Notes under the pieces: model-generated | Database searches by the model: none | Seen by the model: the letters and a program-made list of their open reading frames with translations, nothing else | What the model was told of the DNA's origin: nothing | From: Pohlia nutans | Taxonomy: Eukaryota > Streptophyta > Bryopsida > Bryales > Mniaceae | Assembly: GCA_022496805.1 (NCBI GenBank) | Contig: CM040092.1 | Coordinates: 193,555-257,554, forward strand | Direction: 5' to 3' | Length of the DNA stretch: 64,000 nucleotides | Program-made: the position numbers and the translations under genes | Part shown: positions 1-11,079 of the stretch, in pieces | Layout of the letters: every line of letters starts with the position of its first letter | How positions within the stretch are numbered: position 1 is the stretch's first letter

Positions 1-1350
1 GCTAGCTTTGATGAGCTGGATGACCACAGGTATGATTCTGCGTGTTGATTGTGATTTTGTTGGTGAAGTTAGCCTCATCGCATAGTTTGGGTTAATTCTA
101 GGAGCTGAAGCTTTTAAATTTTTGAATACGTTGCCTTACCTTCGAATTGATTGCTCCTATTGCAGTAAGGATGTTCTTAGGAGCAAGTACCATGATTACT
201 TCTTCCATCGGCAAGAGCAGTTATGGCGTGACAATGCTCTCAAAACTTTGCCTGCTTTGCTGAATTCGTCTGACATGCTTTGCTGCGGAGAAGATCTCGG
301 GATGGTTCCAGCTTGCGTTCAACCAGTGAGTGTTTGGATGATCTTATGGTCGTTCAATTTTGGGAATGTATCTTGTATGAGATCGGTAGTATACCCACTT
401 AGTTGTGACTCGTATATTGGATTCCCTATATACGATAGTGTACTATATTTGCATCTCATCTGTGAACTTCTGGATGTAGGTCTTGAGCGAGCTTGGACTT
501 CTTGGTTTAAGGATTCAGCGCATGCCTAATGCTCCAGGACAGGAATTTGGCAATCCAGCTGAGTATGAATACATGACAGTGTGTGCTCCGTCTTGTCACG
601 ATTCGTCCACAATGCGGGCGTGGTGGGAAGAGGATGGAGATAGGAGGGAACGGTTCTTGAAGACCATGTTCAACATCAATGAGATTCCACCTGAAACTTG
701 TGATCCTCGTATATCCCATCTCATTCTCCAGCAACACCTTGAATCTCCGTCGATGTGGACAATATTTCCCCTCCAGGATCTTATGGCACTAAAGGAGGAT
801 TATGCGCAGCGACCGGCAAACGAGGAAACAATCAATGACCCCACCAATCCAAGGCACTACTGGCGTTTCAGTAAGTCTTTGCTTGAGTTGTTAAACCTGC
901 CTTTCAATTGGTGTATTTAAACAGTCAAGCTGTGTGCGCACTTTTGATAGACCTTTTATTGTCCAATTCTAGACATAGTTCCAATACTCAGAGCATAATC
1001 AACTGACTTTCCCTTGTTGTCTGGGTACAGGAGTACATGTTTCGATGGAGACACTCTTGGGTGACGATGATTTTCTCGGAACTATTCGTGAAATTGTAGT
1101 AAGCAGCAATCGAGCCAGTTGCAGGGATTATGAACGGACCAATGCTTTCACGAAGACTTCCGCAAGTGAAAGTGAGTCTGCAGCGATAGTTGAGGAAGTG
1201 AGGCTGCCAGTGAACAGAACTGTATCAGGAAACATCTTGGATGACAAGAAGGCGGTATTAGAGAGATCCCTCTCAGGTAGAGTATTAGATGATAACAAGC
1301 ACGTTGTAGAGATAGGATATAGGGGTCGATCTCTTGTCACTGCTGAGTAG
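1..1350 (+). CDS. DPE2: 4-alpha-glucanotransferase DPE2, C-terminal exons (5' end outside window)
   Basis: Cytosolic GH77 disproportionating enzyme that moves glucosyl units from maltose onto glucans during starch breakdown. Four exons with GT-AG borders join in frame: 1-29, 166-325, 480-870, 1031-1350 (TAG). The joined protein reads through conserved GH77 blocks: LWRDNALKTLPALLNSSDML, then GEDLG (its Glu is the acid/base position of the family), LGLLGLRIQRMP, APSCHDSSTMRAWW (its Asp is the third catalytic acid), and ETINDPTNPRHYWRFRVHVS. The nucleophile Asp, the N-terminal starch-binding domains and the promoter lie upstream of the window. The tail after NRAS is poorly conserved and holds a short duplicated motif (SGNILDDKKAV / SGRVLDDNKHV). 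A possible polyadenylation signal AATAAA is at about 1597. The length and order of these blocks match plant DPE2 rather than plastid DPE1. Joining of exons was done by eye. Confidence 0.93.
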
Positions 1351-2161
1351 CGTTGTTAGGCACCAGAATAAGCAGTTGGAAGACATAATTCATAGAACGA
1401 GTTACAGGATGCATAATTATTTGTACCCTCTCAAAAGATAGCAAACACGATGCCGCTCTTTCGGGTTGGTTTGCTTGCCGTTACGAGGGAAATCCACTGA
1501 TATTCTAGGGTAGATAATGGAGGATTCCCAGGGAGGCTTCTATACTCCGCCATTAGGAAGTGATGCAGATGCAGAATGAGACGGTTTGGGCAGTAGAATA
1601 AAATTCTATACGGAGTGGAACCCAGATCGCCGTGCCTGGTTATGGGCTACGATGGCGGGGACCAAGGGGGCCACAAGCAGTGAGTGAGCACAGCAGGGGC
1701 CGGGCCGGACCAGGACTGGAGGGAGCTCTCTCAGGCTGATGTAACTTACTCGTATCCGCTTTGTAATTTAGAGCATGCCCAGCAGCTCCAGAACAAACAA
1801 ACGAGTCCAGTAAGCAATAATTTCAGGTCTATTTTTAACTTAACCCCCTATATGTTGCTTTTTGGTCAAAGGCCCAATAAATCAAGTGTATTAGCTTTGT
1901 TGGTGTTGGTGTTTTCATTAGATGTTTAAGTTAAGTTATGATACATCTTTTGACAAAAAATGTTTTGGTCAAAAGATTGGAGAATTGACTCCATTTGAAG
2001 ATTTTATACTGTTGAGAAATTTGAAATTTGAGTGTCCAAAATACAAAGGGCTTTTTAAGAATGTTTCAATACATAGCATAATAAAGCAATGGGAGCCAAC
2101 ACCCTTTTGCAATGGGACCACAATCTAATTACAATTAGAAACTAAGTTTATGTGACAATGG
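1351..2161. other. DPE2 3' flank, no further gene seen
   Basis: Contains the likely DPE2 3' UTR with AATAAA near 1597. Short open frames at 1684-2128 have no recognisable motif and no splice-supported continuation, and base composition falls to AT-rich after about 1800. Confidence 0.5.
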
Positions 2162-2450
2162 AGTTATCCTAAAAGTCAAGTGGTGTTTGAACAAGATACC
2201 ATGTGTTTTGATTTAATGCACTCTTATTTGTTCACTGTAAATAGTTATGAAGTTTGAAAGTCGTTTTTGACGGCAAAACTAGTTGTGCATGAGTTTGAAA
2301 ACCACTAAGCTCTTACAAACCTAATAATGAGAGGCCACTAAGCCACTAAGCTCTTTTACATCTTTGAACTATTTAGAGTGAACAAATAAGAGTATATTAA
2401 AGCAAAACACACGGATCTTGTTCAAATACAACTTCTCTTTTAGGATAACT
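2162..2450. repeat. Foldback element (imperfect inverted repeat, ~90-95-bp arms)
   Basis: The left arm at about 2162-2257 and the right arm at about 2362-2450 are reverse complements with scattered mismatches (for example GAACAAGATACCATGTGTTTT pairs with AAAACACACGGATCTTGTTC). The roughly 100-bp loop holds duplicated CCACTAAGC motifs. No coding capacity. It is probably a foldback or MITE-like element; no clear target duplication was found. Confidence 0.7.
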
Positions 2451-3720
2451 TTAATAGAGTTTTCTGCAAATTGGATGCCACTTACAACCTCAGGTTTATT
2501 GACATTTTGGGAAACTATGTTCATTAATTAGCCAAAAACAAAGCATGCGTTGAATGAGCCGGTGGTGGAGATAGAAGCATTGATTTGGATTTGGTAGAAG
2601 CATAAAGCTAATTCGTGGACATCATAGGCGGAATCAAAGCTTGGGACTCCCCGAATGAACTAAAATTAATTGGATCAAGAAAATGAAAGGTTTAAAGTTT
2701 TTGGGCACCATTTTTGGAGCCTTGAAACTTTACACCTTCAGTTTTTAAAAGCAATTGACATGTTTACTTTTATTGGGTTCTCAACCATAGTTTTCACAAG
2801 TGTGGTTTCTCCATGACCACCCTGGGCACTTCATTGAATCGTCAAAAGGTCAAAATAAAGATATATGATGAAAATCATAAATGGGATTTAACTAATATAT
2901 ACATCTATTGTATATGAACTATTTCCAAGGAATTTATCTTGGTATGAGTTTGAAAAATATACAATTATATCATAATGTTTATGATAATTAATTTCAATTT
3001 TGCTAAAATAATATTACTATTTTAAGTATTTTTGTAACTATTACGTCGTTCACCTTGTATGGTGTGGATTCAAAACTATTGGGGTTCAATCGACTTTAAT
3101 TTACTTTAAAGACATGTGTGTCAACTTTTAAATGGTTGTCCATTTTCAAGCACTTTTGTGTCTCTGATAGATTGTATGTAATTCTTCAATTAGTGTGTAT
3201 CTTCATAATAGTTTGGTCCACACTATATAAAGTGATAAGTGTAGATGTTTCTTAGGGCCAATTTATAATATGACAAGAGGCCTTCCCAATGCAAACCCAA
3301 TTTATGCCGAGAGCCCAAAGTTTTGGGATGAAAAAATATAGTAAATTATAAAAGTATAAAAATATTGACGTTCTCTCGAGGGGAATTGTGTTTTCGTTCT
3401 CAACCTACCCAATTCTCCCTTGAGAGGCCATTACATTAGCACCACAAATCACAAAAATTGTTGCCATGTAAGCACTTTGGAGGGTCACAACCTTTGAACT
3501 TTGGCCTTTTATTAGTGTGAAGTTTGAGAGGCCAATTTCCTGCTTTCTTAATCTTCGGCCATAGTATGAACTTCCCCTTATAAAGAAATTATTTACTCAT
3601 AAAAGTCTTGTAAATTCGATTTTATCAGGTTTTTAATTATTAAATATGAAGATAAGTATGAGATGTAGATTTTATACATGAAAAATATAAATGTATGTTT
3701 TGATCTAGGGAACTAATGAA
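2451..3720. other. AT-rich intergenic sequence
   Basis: No open frame with a recognisable motif, no RNA gene and no clear repeat boundary seen. Confidence 0.5.
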
Positions 3721-3759
3721 TTTTGACTACTGTAAATGAGAACTTTACAGTAGTCAAAA
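3721..3759. repeat. Perfect short hairpin, 16-bp stem with 7-nt loop
   Basis: TTTTGACTACTGTAAA is followed after TGAGAAC by its exact reverse complement. It directly abuts an 80-bp-spaced tandem duplication. Confidence 0.85.
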
Positions 3760-3760
3760 T

Positions 3761-3906
3761 GGCTTCTAAAGTTTAAGTGACTGTGCAGTTGTAGGACAAT
3801 CCACTCTTGAACGGCCCTAATGCCCATGAGAACATAATTTGGCCTCTAAAGTTTAAGTGACTGTGTAGTTATAGGACAATCCACTCTTGAACGGCCCTAA
3901 TGCCCA
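3761..3906. repeat. Tandem duplication, two copies 80 bp apart
   Basis: Copy 1 at 3761-3826 and copy 2 at 3841-3906 share GGCNTCTAAAGTTTAAGTG through CGGCCCTAATGCCCAT with about three differences. Non-coding. Confidence 0.88.
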
Positions 3907-4592
3907 TTGCAGCTGTATAGTATATTTTGTATTTGGTGGTATTTGACCACAATAACAATGACCAAATGCTATTCAATACAAAGCAAAATTGAAAATCGTG
4001 ATTCTATGTATCTAACAATATATCACAATTCATATAGTAAACAATTTGAGCAATTGTAAGGTCGTAGAGAGGGACCCCAAGGGTAAAATGCAGCCCTGGT
4101 GACGGCCAATTCTTGGGCATAATTTGCTTCATTCTTCATCAAGCAGAGGATGACTGTCAGTGGTCCATGTCTACCGTCAATCAAATGCCAAACGGCTGTC
4201 TGTCTAGATCCCGGAATGCAATGCTGCCTGTGCTGGTCTCGGTCTCCTCACGCAAGAGCCGTCTGTCTGTCTGTCTGTAGGATGCATCACAGGGAACCTT
4301 GTCCAATTCACCAGGAAGTAACTGTTTCTAGCAAGTTTTTCTCAATTTAGCAAGTGATTACACCATCATTCTTGTACCCTTTACTGCCTAGGAATATGGT
4401 CAGGGTTCCTTGTGCATATGTGGAGGGAAAAGTTGGTACTTGATGGTGCCACGAATGCATTTGAGCAAGTTGTTCTTGTGACTTGAATCCCGAATCAAGT
4501 TCAGAGGAATCCCCAATCAGATGACGTTGGAGTGAAGGTTTGAAGTCTCCTTGCTGGGCAGCCATGCTCTTAACTTAGAGACGGAAGTGGTG
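3907..4592 (+). promoter_or_regulatory. Upstream region and 5' leader of the KDPG aldolase gene
   Basis: Sequence becomes GC-richer after about 4080 and carries CTGT microsatellite runs near 4196-4204 and 4261-4278. The leader includes a 4-codon upstream ORF at 4564-4578 that ends 14 nt before the main ATG. In the main frame a TGA at 4533-4535 limits the N-terminus. Promoter boundaries cannot be placed from sequence alone. Confidence 0.5.
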
Positions 4593-7500
4593 ATGGCCGC
4601 GGCGCTGCAGCCACTGGCAGCAGCGGTGGTCCTGGCGCCGCAGCAACTGTGCCCGGTTGGTGTGCCGCTCAAGCCCATCGGCGCTTGCCTGCCCCACAGC
4701 CACCAAAGCCAACGCCTGCATCCCCCGCTCTCTGCTTCGTCCCCTTGTGCTGCTGCTGCTGCTGCCGCTGCGGCTTCGGCTTCGGCATCGTTTCTGGCCA
4801 GGCAATCTACGTTCCAGCGCATCCAGAGTTGCGGTGTCATTGCATGCCTGCGCTCCACCACGTGAGTGCTCACGCTCCAACACTCTTTCGTTCTGCATTC
4901 ATTCATTCATTCGTAGGCCTCTCTCCCTTTCTTTGATTGCTGCTCAGCTCAGCTCAGCTCTGCTCTGCTCGGTCACACCACGGCTCTCTTGTCCTGGACT
5001 CAGGCTCTTTCCATGTCTTGCCCAGCCTGCGCTTGCTTGCTTGCCCGCCCCGCCCTGCCCTCCCTCGTTCAAGCGCACACTGTGCACCCGTTGGAATGGC
5101 TCTCTTTAGCAGTATAGAAATGACTTTGACTTATGGGTTTAGGGTACACGCTCTTCCTCTCATGTGGCCACTCGGTCTCGAGACGAGGATGTCGTGCTCA
5201 GGCTCAATTCAAGAGGCCACCATTCGTTTCCAGGGGCTCTGCATTTCCTCGTTGGAATCCATGTACCAGCAGATACAGTATCTAGAGAAGGAGAGTGCAC
5301 ATGCGCACATGCAGATATAAGTAATTCCTGAATTCTATCCAATGCTATTGTCGGGCATGCCAATTGTCGGGAGTAGCGGAATTGCTCTTGTAAGGCTGCC
5401 GCTCCTTGCCCATGTACGTGCGACTCACAGCTCTTGGGTCCATGTATTATGACATATCCTTGAGTTAGTAAGATCGTGCATAACATGTGGCTATGGATGA
5501 TCTCATCATGAAGGTGGAGTGGGAGTGATGTGCAGTGAAGAAGTTGCTCTGTATGCCGGTCGTGCTGCCCTTGATGGTGGCGTTTCGGTGGTACGTTACA
5601 TTCCTCTCCCTTGCCCCCTTCCTTCCCTCGTTTTCTTCTTCTTCTTCAAGGGAGCTTGCTCGTCTCAGTGTCTCTAGCAAGCATGGGTTTAAAGTTTTAA
5701 CTTAGGGTAGCTGAATGTGCACTGGCCTAGAGAGAGGAGAGAGAACTTTTTGCCGTGTTCCCCGTGTTGTGGGATTTTGCCCTCCTGTCTGTCTGTCTGT
5801 CTGACTGACAGACATTTGAACTGCCTTGTGACTTGCAGTTGGAGGTGACCATGACTACACCCGGGGCATTCCAGGTTTGCCCTCCTCTTTTACGCGAGGC
5901 TCTGTGGTATTATGCCATGTCTCTGACAAAAGCTTTGACTTCCTGAGATAGAATCCCCCCCGTCACCCAAAAGAGGAGTCTGCAGGCCTGAGATCCCCTT
6001 GGGACTCCTGTGTCAGTCTCCAGGCGTTTATCATGGGATCTCTAAGCTTGCTTGGTAATGATTCTGGGTTATTCAGATGCAGTCGTCGTCTAGGTACTTA
6101 GTTTGTTCGTTTGTTCGCTCTTACTTGGCATGATGCTTCAAATCTCATGCAACTGTCAACGGTTCAGAATCAACTTCATTTCGGATCCTATTTATATATG
6201 TGCACATGCGACGGCATTTCCATTTATTATTCATACTTCACCTCTTCTAACTGATACGGAGTACTGATTCGTGCTTGTTCACAAGTTTCTTTCAAGCACT
6301 GTGCAACAGAAAATGGATTCATGCCCAACTGCCGGTTGTTGATCATTACATCGTCTAAGTTCAGGGCGTGGTTACGGTTGTTTGCAGGTCATCACAAAGC
6401 TTGTTCGTGAGTATCCATCAGCAACCATTGGGGTGTGTATTGCAGCCAGCTCAGTTGCTTTGTTGATGTTAGTACAGAATCGTTAATTGATTCTACGCAC
6501 AGAAGAAAGGGCGATTCATTTCACTCAGCACATGTGTGATGTAGCCCTTGCACAAGTACAAATACCTACTTAAATCTGTGGGCCATCTTTTGACCGGATG
6601 CCCTGGTTGCAGGCTGGAACAGTCTTGACATGGCAGGATGCGGAAAGAGCCAAAGATGCAGGGGCAACGTTTCTGGCAAGCCCTGTTACTGATAAGGTTT
6701 AATTTTCTCTTCGTCTGAGTTGAGTTCGGGTATAGCCAAGCGTATGAACAAACCTAGCGAGTGCCATAGGTGCTTGTATCTGTAGGTTTCTGTTGTCCAT
6801 GTAGCAGCATGTGGCTTACGTGCATGTTTACTACATGATCTGATCGGTGTTGTCGGTGCAGGAACTCGTTCGAGCCCACAACAGTAGTAATGTTCTCTTT
6901 ATTCCAGGCGCGATGACTCCATCTGAGGTTCCATGGATTCCTCCCATTCATACATAGTTACATGTTGCTGTTACTGACACTCGCCATACTCCAGAACAAG
7001 TATCTTTTTCTAGTATAACTGGAAAGTTTGGGCAGCATTCCTACGCAACTAACCGTCTGTAGTGCAAACAGGGCTTGTAGGACTCGGGCCTCTCAATGAC
7101 ATACACACTACTCACAAAGTGAGTATTTGGCTGGGCTTGTGATAAATGTGTCTTGTGGTGCAGATTCTTCAAGCTCGTAGATGGGGAGCCTTGTGCGTGA
7201 AGGTGAAGATCTTGCTCTAGTTTGTGGCCCATTTCTCGCTCTCATCCTCAGTCCTTTTTCTGGGGATTTTCATGCTGACTCTCATCTTAGGAACTCTCCT
7301 TGGCTCCTGTTGTGTTGCAGCTGCCTATGTTGAGAGGAGTCCTGTGATCAAAGCTGTCACTCACTCATTCTTTGCAGGTATATCCAGTATCTCTGATGGG
7401 AGGTGTTGAATACGTCGAAATGCTGAAGAACTTGTTGCCAAACATCCCAATCATTGCTTCCAATGGTATTAGTTTGGGTGAGCATTATTATTACTATTAT

Positions 7501-7872
7501 TATTAATAGCAGTAGTAGTAGTAGTAGACCCCATATGTAGACGTTCTGAGGAGGTGGGAGATGGGGGTGGAAGAGAGAGGAAGCTGATTGATGTGATGTA
7601 GTTTAGAATCTAATCTTAGGCTTCGTGTTCAATCGTGGGGTGTGAATTATCAATGGTGGGCATGGAAACATTGATGGTGTGATTGTTTTGTGTTCAATTC
7701 TGTGTTTTGTGTGCTTGCTGCAGATGCGGTGAAGAGTTATTGGCAAGTGGGTTCAACCGCAGTGATGCTGTCTGACGGTATTTTCAACAAGACCGCTCTT
7801 TCCCAGCATGACTACCGTCCAGTTTTCCAAGTGTCCAAAATTTTAGCTGCCTTCGCTCCAAGACAGGCTTGA
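4593..7872 (+). CDS. 2-dehydro-3-deoxyphosphogluconate (KDPG) aldolase, nine exons, plastid-type leader
   Basis: Cleaves KDPG to pyruvate and glyceraldehyde-3-phosphate, the last step of the Entner-Doudoroff route. Nine GT-AG exons join in frame: 4593-4861, 5536-5590, 5839-5874, 6388-6432, 6613-6696, 6862-6927, 7164-7202, 7378-7477, 7724-7872, giving 280 residues. Residues 1-70 are rich in Ala, Ser and Pro without acidic residues, with a poly-Ala run at 53-61, as in a plastid transit peptide. The class I aldolase barrel follows: IQSCGVIACLRST (78-90), LDGGVSVLEVTMTTPGAF with Glu110, AGTVLTWQDAERAKDAGATF (136-155), FIPGAMTPSE (176-185), and CVKVYPVSLMGG with Lys198 as the Schiff-base lysine. 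The start is the first in-frame ATG after the TGA at 4533. Exon calls are by eye, but every junction restores conserved sequence. Confidence 0.93.
7164..7202 (+). other. 39-nt microexon of the KDPG aldolase gene carrying the catalytic lysine
   Basis: Thirteen codons (ILQARRWGALCVK) between a GTGCAG acceptor and a GTGAAG donor. Without it the protein would jump from TPSE to VYPVS and lose the Schiff-base lysine and about 13 residues that the family always has at this point. It is too small to appear as an open reading frame. Confidence 0.88.
7485..7527. repeat. ATT then TAG trinucleotide microsatellite in the last intron
   Basis: Runs of TTA/ATT followed by six AGT repeats inside intron 8 of the KDPG aldolase gene. 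Confidence 0.85.
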
Positions 7873-8527
7873 GTTCTTCACACAGAGTCGACTCTTGTAC
7901 TGTCTTGATCTAGAATCCTTCCTGTTACTTCTAGGCGAAGAATTTATAGCAAACCGGCCCTACAACAGTGTTCATAACCCCCACATAAGTTAACCCATGG
8001 GGATAGTAGATACGTTGCCATATAATTGGCATTTGCTACCAACAAGAAGCTCTAAATTGGGATCTCAATAGCTCACTAGAATCGCACTGATTTAAATTTC
8101 AACTTCTTTGTTGAACTTAAAGCCAAAAAAGGTGTGGATCCATTCAAAATACAAGAAAAATACATCATATTCTACTTGCCGCAAAGGCATAATTAGTCGT
8201 ACAGGGTTAACCCTTAAGGGACCATATTATGAATGATGAATGATAAATAACAGTGAGATTTCACTTATCAAGTCACTTTTGCAATAAAAAAAAGACTACA
8301 TAATTCTATGGCAAGATAGCTTAATGTATGTGTGAACTTTGTGCAAAGGGGATGATTTGTGAAATATTTGTCTCATTTTATGTTGAAGAGATTTACCAAA
8401 AACTTCTAAGATCTCAGCTCAAAAGTGCTCTTGAGAGAATCTTGTTCAAAGATTCAATTCCTTTGAACCAAATGGGGTTTTCTTTGAATGCCAGAACGAA
8501 TATAATTATTTAAGACACCTATACTTC
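7873..8527. other. KDPG aldolase 3' flank and decayed TTAA-element material
   Basis: The 3' UTR is followed by AT-rich sequence. At 8205-8225 CAGGGTTAACCCTTAAGGGACC looks like two abutting ends of the TTAA-target elements described below. The stretch near 8395-8440 resembles internal MITE sequence near 8720-8770 (AAGTGCTCT context). Confidence 0.5.
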
Positions 8528-9102
8528 TTAACCCCTAACTACGTGAGCGTCCATTTTTTGGACGATGTTCAGATTTCATCCATAATTTATCATTCGTCAT
8601 GCACTTTTTGTAGTACGGAATTTTTACTGTAGATTCTATGGGATGTTAGTTTCATGCACATGTGATCCAATTAGAAAGGGGATGATTTGTGAAATTTTTA
8701 TTCCTCATTTCATGTTGTAGTGATTCATCCAAAATTTTGAAGATTTCAGTGTAAAAGTGCTCTAAAAAAAGTCAACTCATAAAATTAAGCAACCAAAATT
8801 CTCCAAAAATCACTACACTTAGAGTATTATATTTCAGCCAATCACAAAAATTTAATCCATAGATTGTCAATATCTTATTTGTAATTGAATTACAAAACAA
8901 TTTTGAATTTTATGTTTCAAATTTTATACAAAAATATTGGTTATAGCAATCATAGATTTAACCGTATGGATAGAATCTAAAATTCATAATGTACAACTTT
9001 TATTCATATACCAAGTTCAAAATATCCCTCTAGGTTGCATTTTATTATGCATCTTTGCAAAACTCCCGGATTTGGAGAGGGCTCTAGACATTTAGGGGTT
9101 AA
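8528..9102. mobile_element. TTAA-target MITE, family 1, copy 1 (575 bp)
   Basis: Begins TTAACCCCTAACTACGTGAG and ends ATTTAGGGGTTAA, so it has CCCCTAA inverted ends and a TTAA target duplication at 8528-8531 and 9099-9102. Its interior matches the copies at 10491-11079 and 61245-61832 (AGCGTCC...GGACGA near the left end; a block around GAATCTAAAATTCA near the right). No coding capacity. TTAA duplication suggests mobilisation by a piggyBac-like or other TTAA-specific transposase; none is in the window. Confidence 0.85.
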
Positions 9103-9118
9103 GAACATGTTATGTTTT

Positions 9119-9687
9119 TTAATCCCTAAAGGACCAAGTGTCCTAATTAGGACATTTCAATGTTTGGGTAGGTTCGCATGGTGTCAATTTTTATTTTTAT
9201 ATTTTGAAATAAATTATGTGAGTTCGGTATATCAATACAAAAATGGTGATCTAATTTTTTTTTTATCCCAACATTTTAAGTGGAAGTTATGGAGCAAAAG
9301 AGGCGTTTTTTGGGGGAGAATGGGCAGTGTGGGCAAGGCTCAAAATAAACCTTAGAAATTATCATTTTTCAACTTTAACTGTAGGATATTGTTTTAGATT
9401 ACCAGGAAAGTGCATGGTCCAATTTTCATACAATTTGACCGTATAGATTGCAAGATTATAGTGTTCGAAGTAAAAAGATGAAATTGCAATATTTATTGAT
9501 ATTTTTTTGACCGTCTTTGAAGACATGGGAATTTTTTTTAAATTGGTCAATAAAAATCTTAAATTTTATTCATATGTTTAATTTGGTATTTTCTATCAAG
9601 AGCAAAAAAATGTTCACAAGAAAATGAATAGAAAGAAGTGAAAATGATGCTCAAAAACAGGAAAATCCGCCGTCCTTTCAGGGTTAA
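9119..9687. mobile_element. TTAA-target MITE, family 2, short copy (569 bp)
   Basis: Left end TTAATCCCTAAAGGACCAAG and right end CGTCCTTTCAGGGTTAA, bounded by TTAA at 9119-9122 and 9684-9687. The left 60 bp match the left end of the 1.2-kb element at 25229 (GGACCAAGTGTCCTAA[T/C]TAGG). It lies 16 bp beyond the end of a family-1 copy. Confidence 0.8.
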
Positions 9688-10490
9688 CTAGAAGTGAAGT
9701 GGGTTCAATTTGATTATAAAGTGTGGTGATGGGGAGGGTAATTGGATGTCATATTCATGATGGGATTTAGTCATGATCTTAACTTGGTCAATCTAGGTGC
9801 TACATAGCTCATTGTAGTTTCAATAATTTACCAACCCAAACTAAAAGACTGGAGAGACTATTTTGTGGTGTAGTGGTAAAGGTTCGATCCCTAGGAATTT
9901 TAAAATTATATATTAACCTTAATGAAATTTTATATTGCAATTATTGTAATAATGTACATAATAGCAAAAAAATTATATATCGCACACAAGTATAAATCAA
10001 CCATACAAGGTTCTTTTTTATAAATCTTCGGTACCAACTTATCATTCAACACCCATGAGCCCAAACCCTCTTTTGGTCTACTACAATGATCATAATTCTC
10101 TTCCTATTAATAATCAAAACTAGATCTCACCAAACACAAGTCACAACTGTTCACATAAAAAGGCAAATTGGTTAAATAACTATCTATTGACTATCCAAAG
10201 CTATGTGAATGAGAACCACTGAAGTCCTCTAGACCTATTTACATTTTAAATATAAGAAATTTTCAAAATTAAATAAATTCAGACTACACTCATGTAGTAA
10301 GAAAGATGATATGGGAATGGAGTGCACTCTCCATCACATGAACCCCCTACTCAATAAGTAGGTTGTTTGTAATAAATTTGCTCCAAGAAGTTGCTATTGG
10401 AACCAAATTACTATATTTTGAACATGGGGAGCAATTGGGAATGTCAACTACTGGACTTAGTGTAAATGGAAAGGCCACCCGATTCCATAT
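9688..10490. other. AT-rich intergenic sequence with a tRNA-like scrap
   Basis: No gene. At 9866-9893 a sequence resembling a Pol III A box (GTAGTGGTAAAG) runs straight into a B-box-like GGTTCGATCCC. The spacing is far too short for a tRNA, so it is at most a SINE or tRNA remnant. Confidence 0.4.
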
Positions 10491-11079
10491 TTAACCCCTA
10501 AACGTCAGAGCGTCCAGAAAGTGGACGACTAACAGATTCAAACCTTTCTCACGTTCTCATCAATGCTTGGATGAAACTCATCCAACTTTTTGGAGACTCT
10601 TCACCAAGTTGTTGTCCTATCTAACGGTTGGATTTAGTCATACTTGATTACATATTTTTCTAAAATTACAAATCTAGAAGTATGTCAAGTCGTTGACCAA
10701 GCCAAAATTGCGTTGACTGTAGTTCAAAAGTGGCCTTGCAAAAATGAGGTCATAGATTTAAGAAACACAAAAATTTCAAAAAATCACCATATTTAAGAGT
10801 GTCTCATTTCAAATTCATTCCAACAAATTTTACTCAAAAAAGATTAATATTTTGTTTGTAATCGAATTTAGAAGGAATTTCTAATTTTAACTTTCAAAAA
10901 TTTATAATTAAATATTGGTGATAGTATTGGTGAATCAAACCGTACGGATGGAATCTAAAATTCAAAATCTAGAACTTTCATTTGTATATCAATTCCAAAA
11001 TATTCTTCTAAATAGTAGTTTATAGTGATTTTTCTCAAATTGTTGATTCCAGGGACACCGTGGTACGTTTAGGGGTTAA
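10491..11079. mobile_element. TTAA-target MITE, family 1, copy 2 (589 bp)
   Basis: TTAACCCCTAAACGTCAGAG at the left and GGTACGTTTAGGGGTTAA at the right, TTAA at 10491-10494 and 11076-11079. The copy at 61245-61832 is its reverse-oriented homologue, nearly the same length, alignable by eye from end to end. Confidence 0.92.

Noticed and set aside
4517..4906. Antisense frames rich in Ala, Ser and Arg over the first KDPG aldolase exon
   Set aside because: They mirror the GC-rich, poly-Ala-coding exon 1; composition only.
9866..9893. Possible tRNA gene from A-box- and B-box-like motifs
   Set aside because: The boxes abut with no room for anticodon and variable arms, so no cloverleaf can form.
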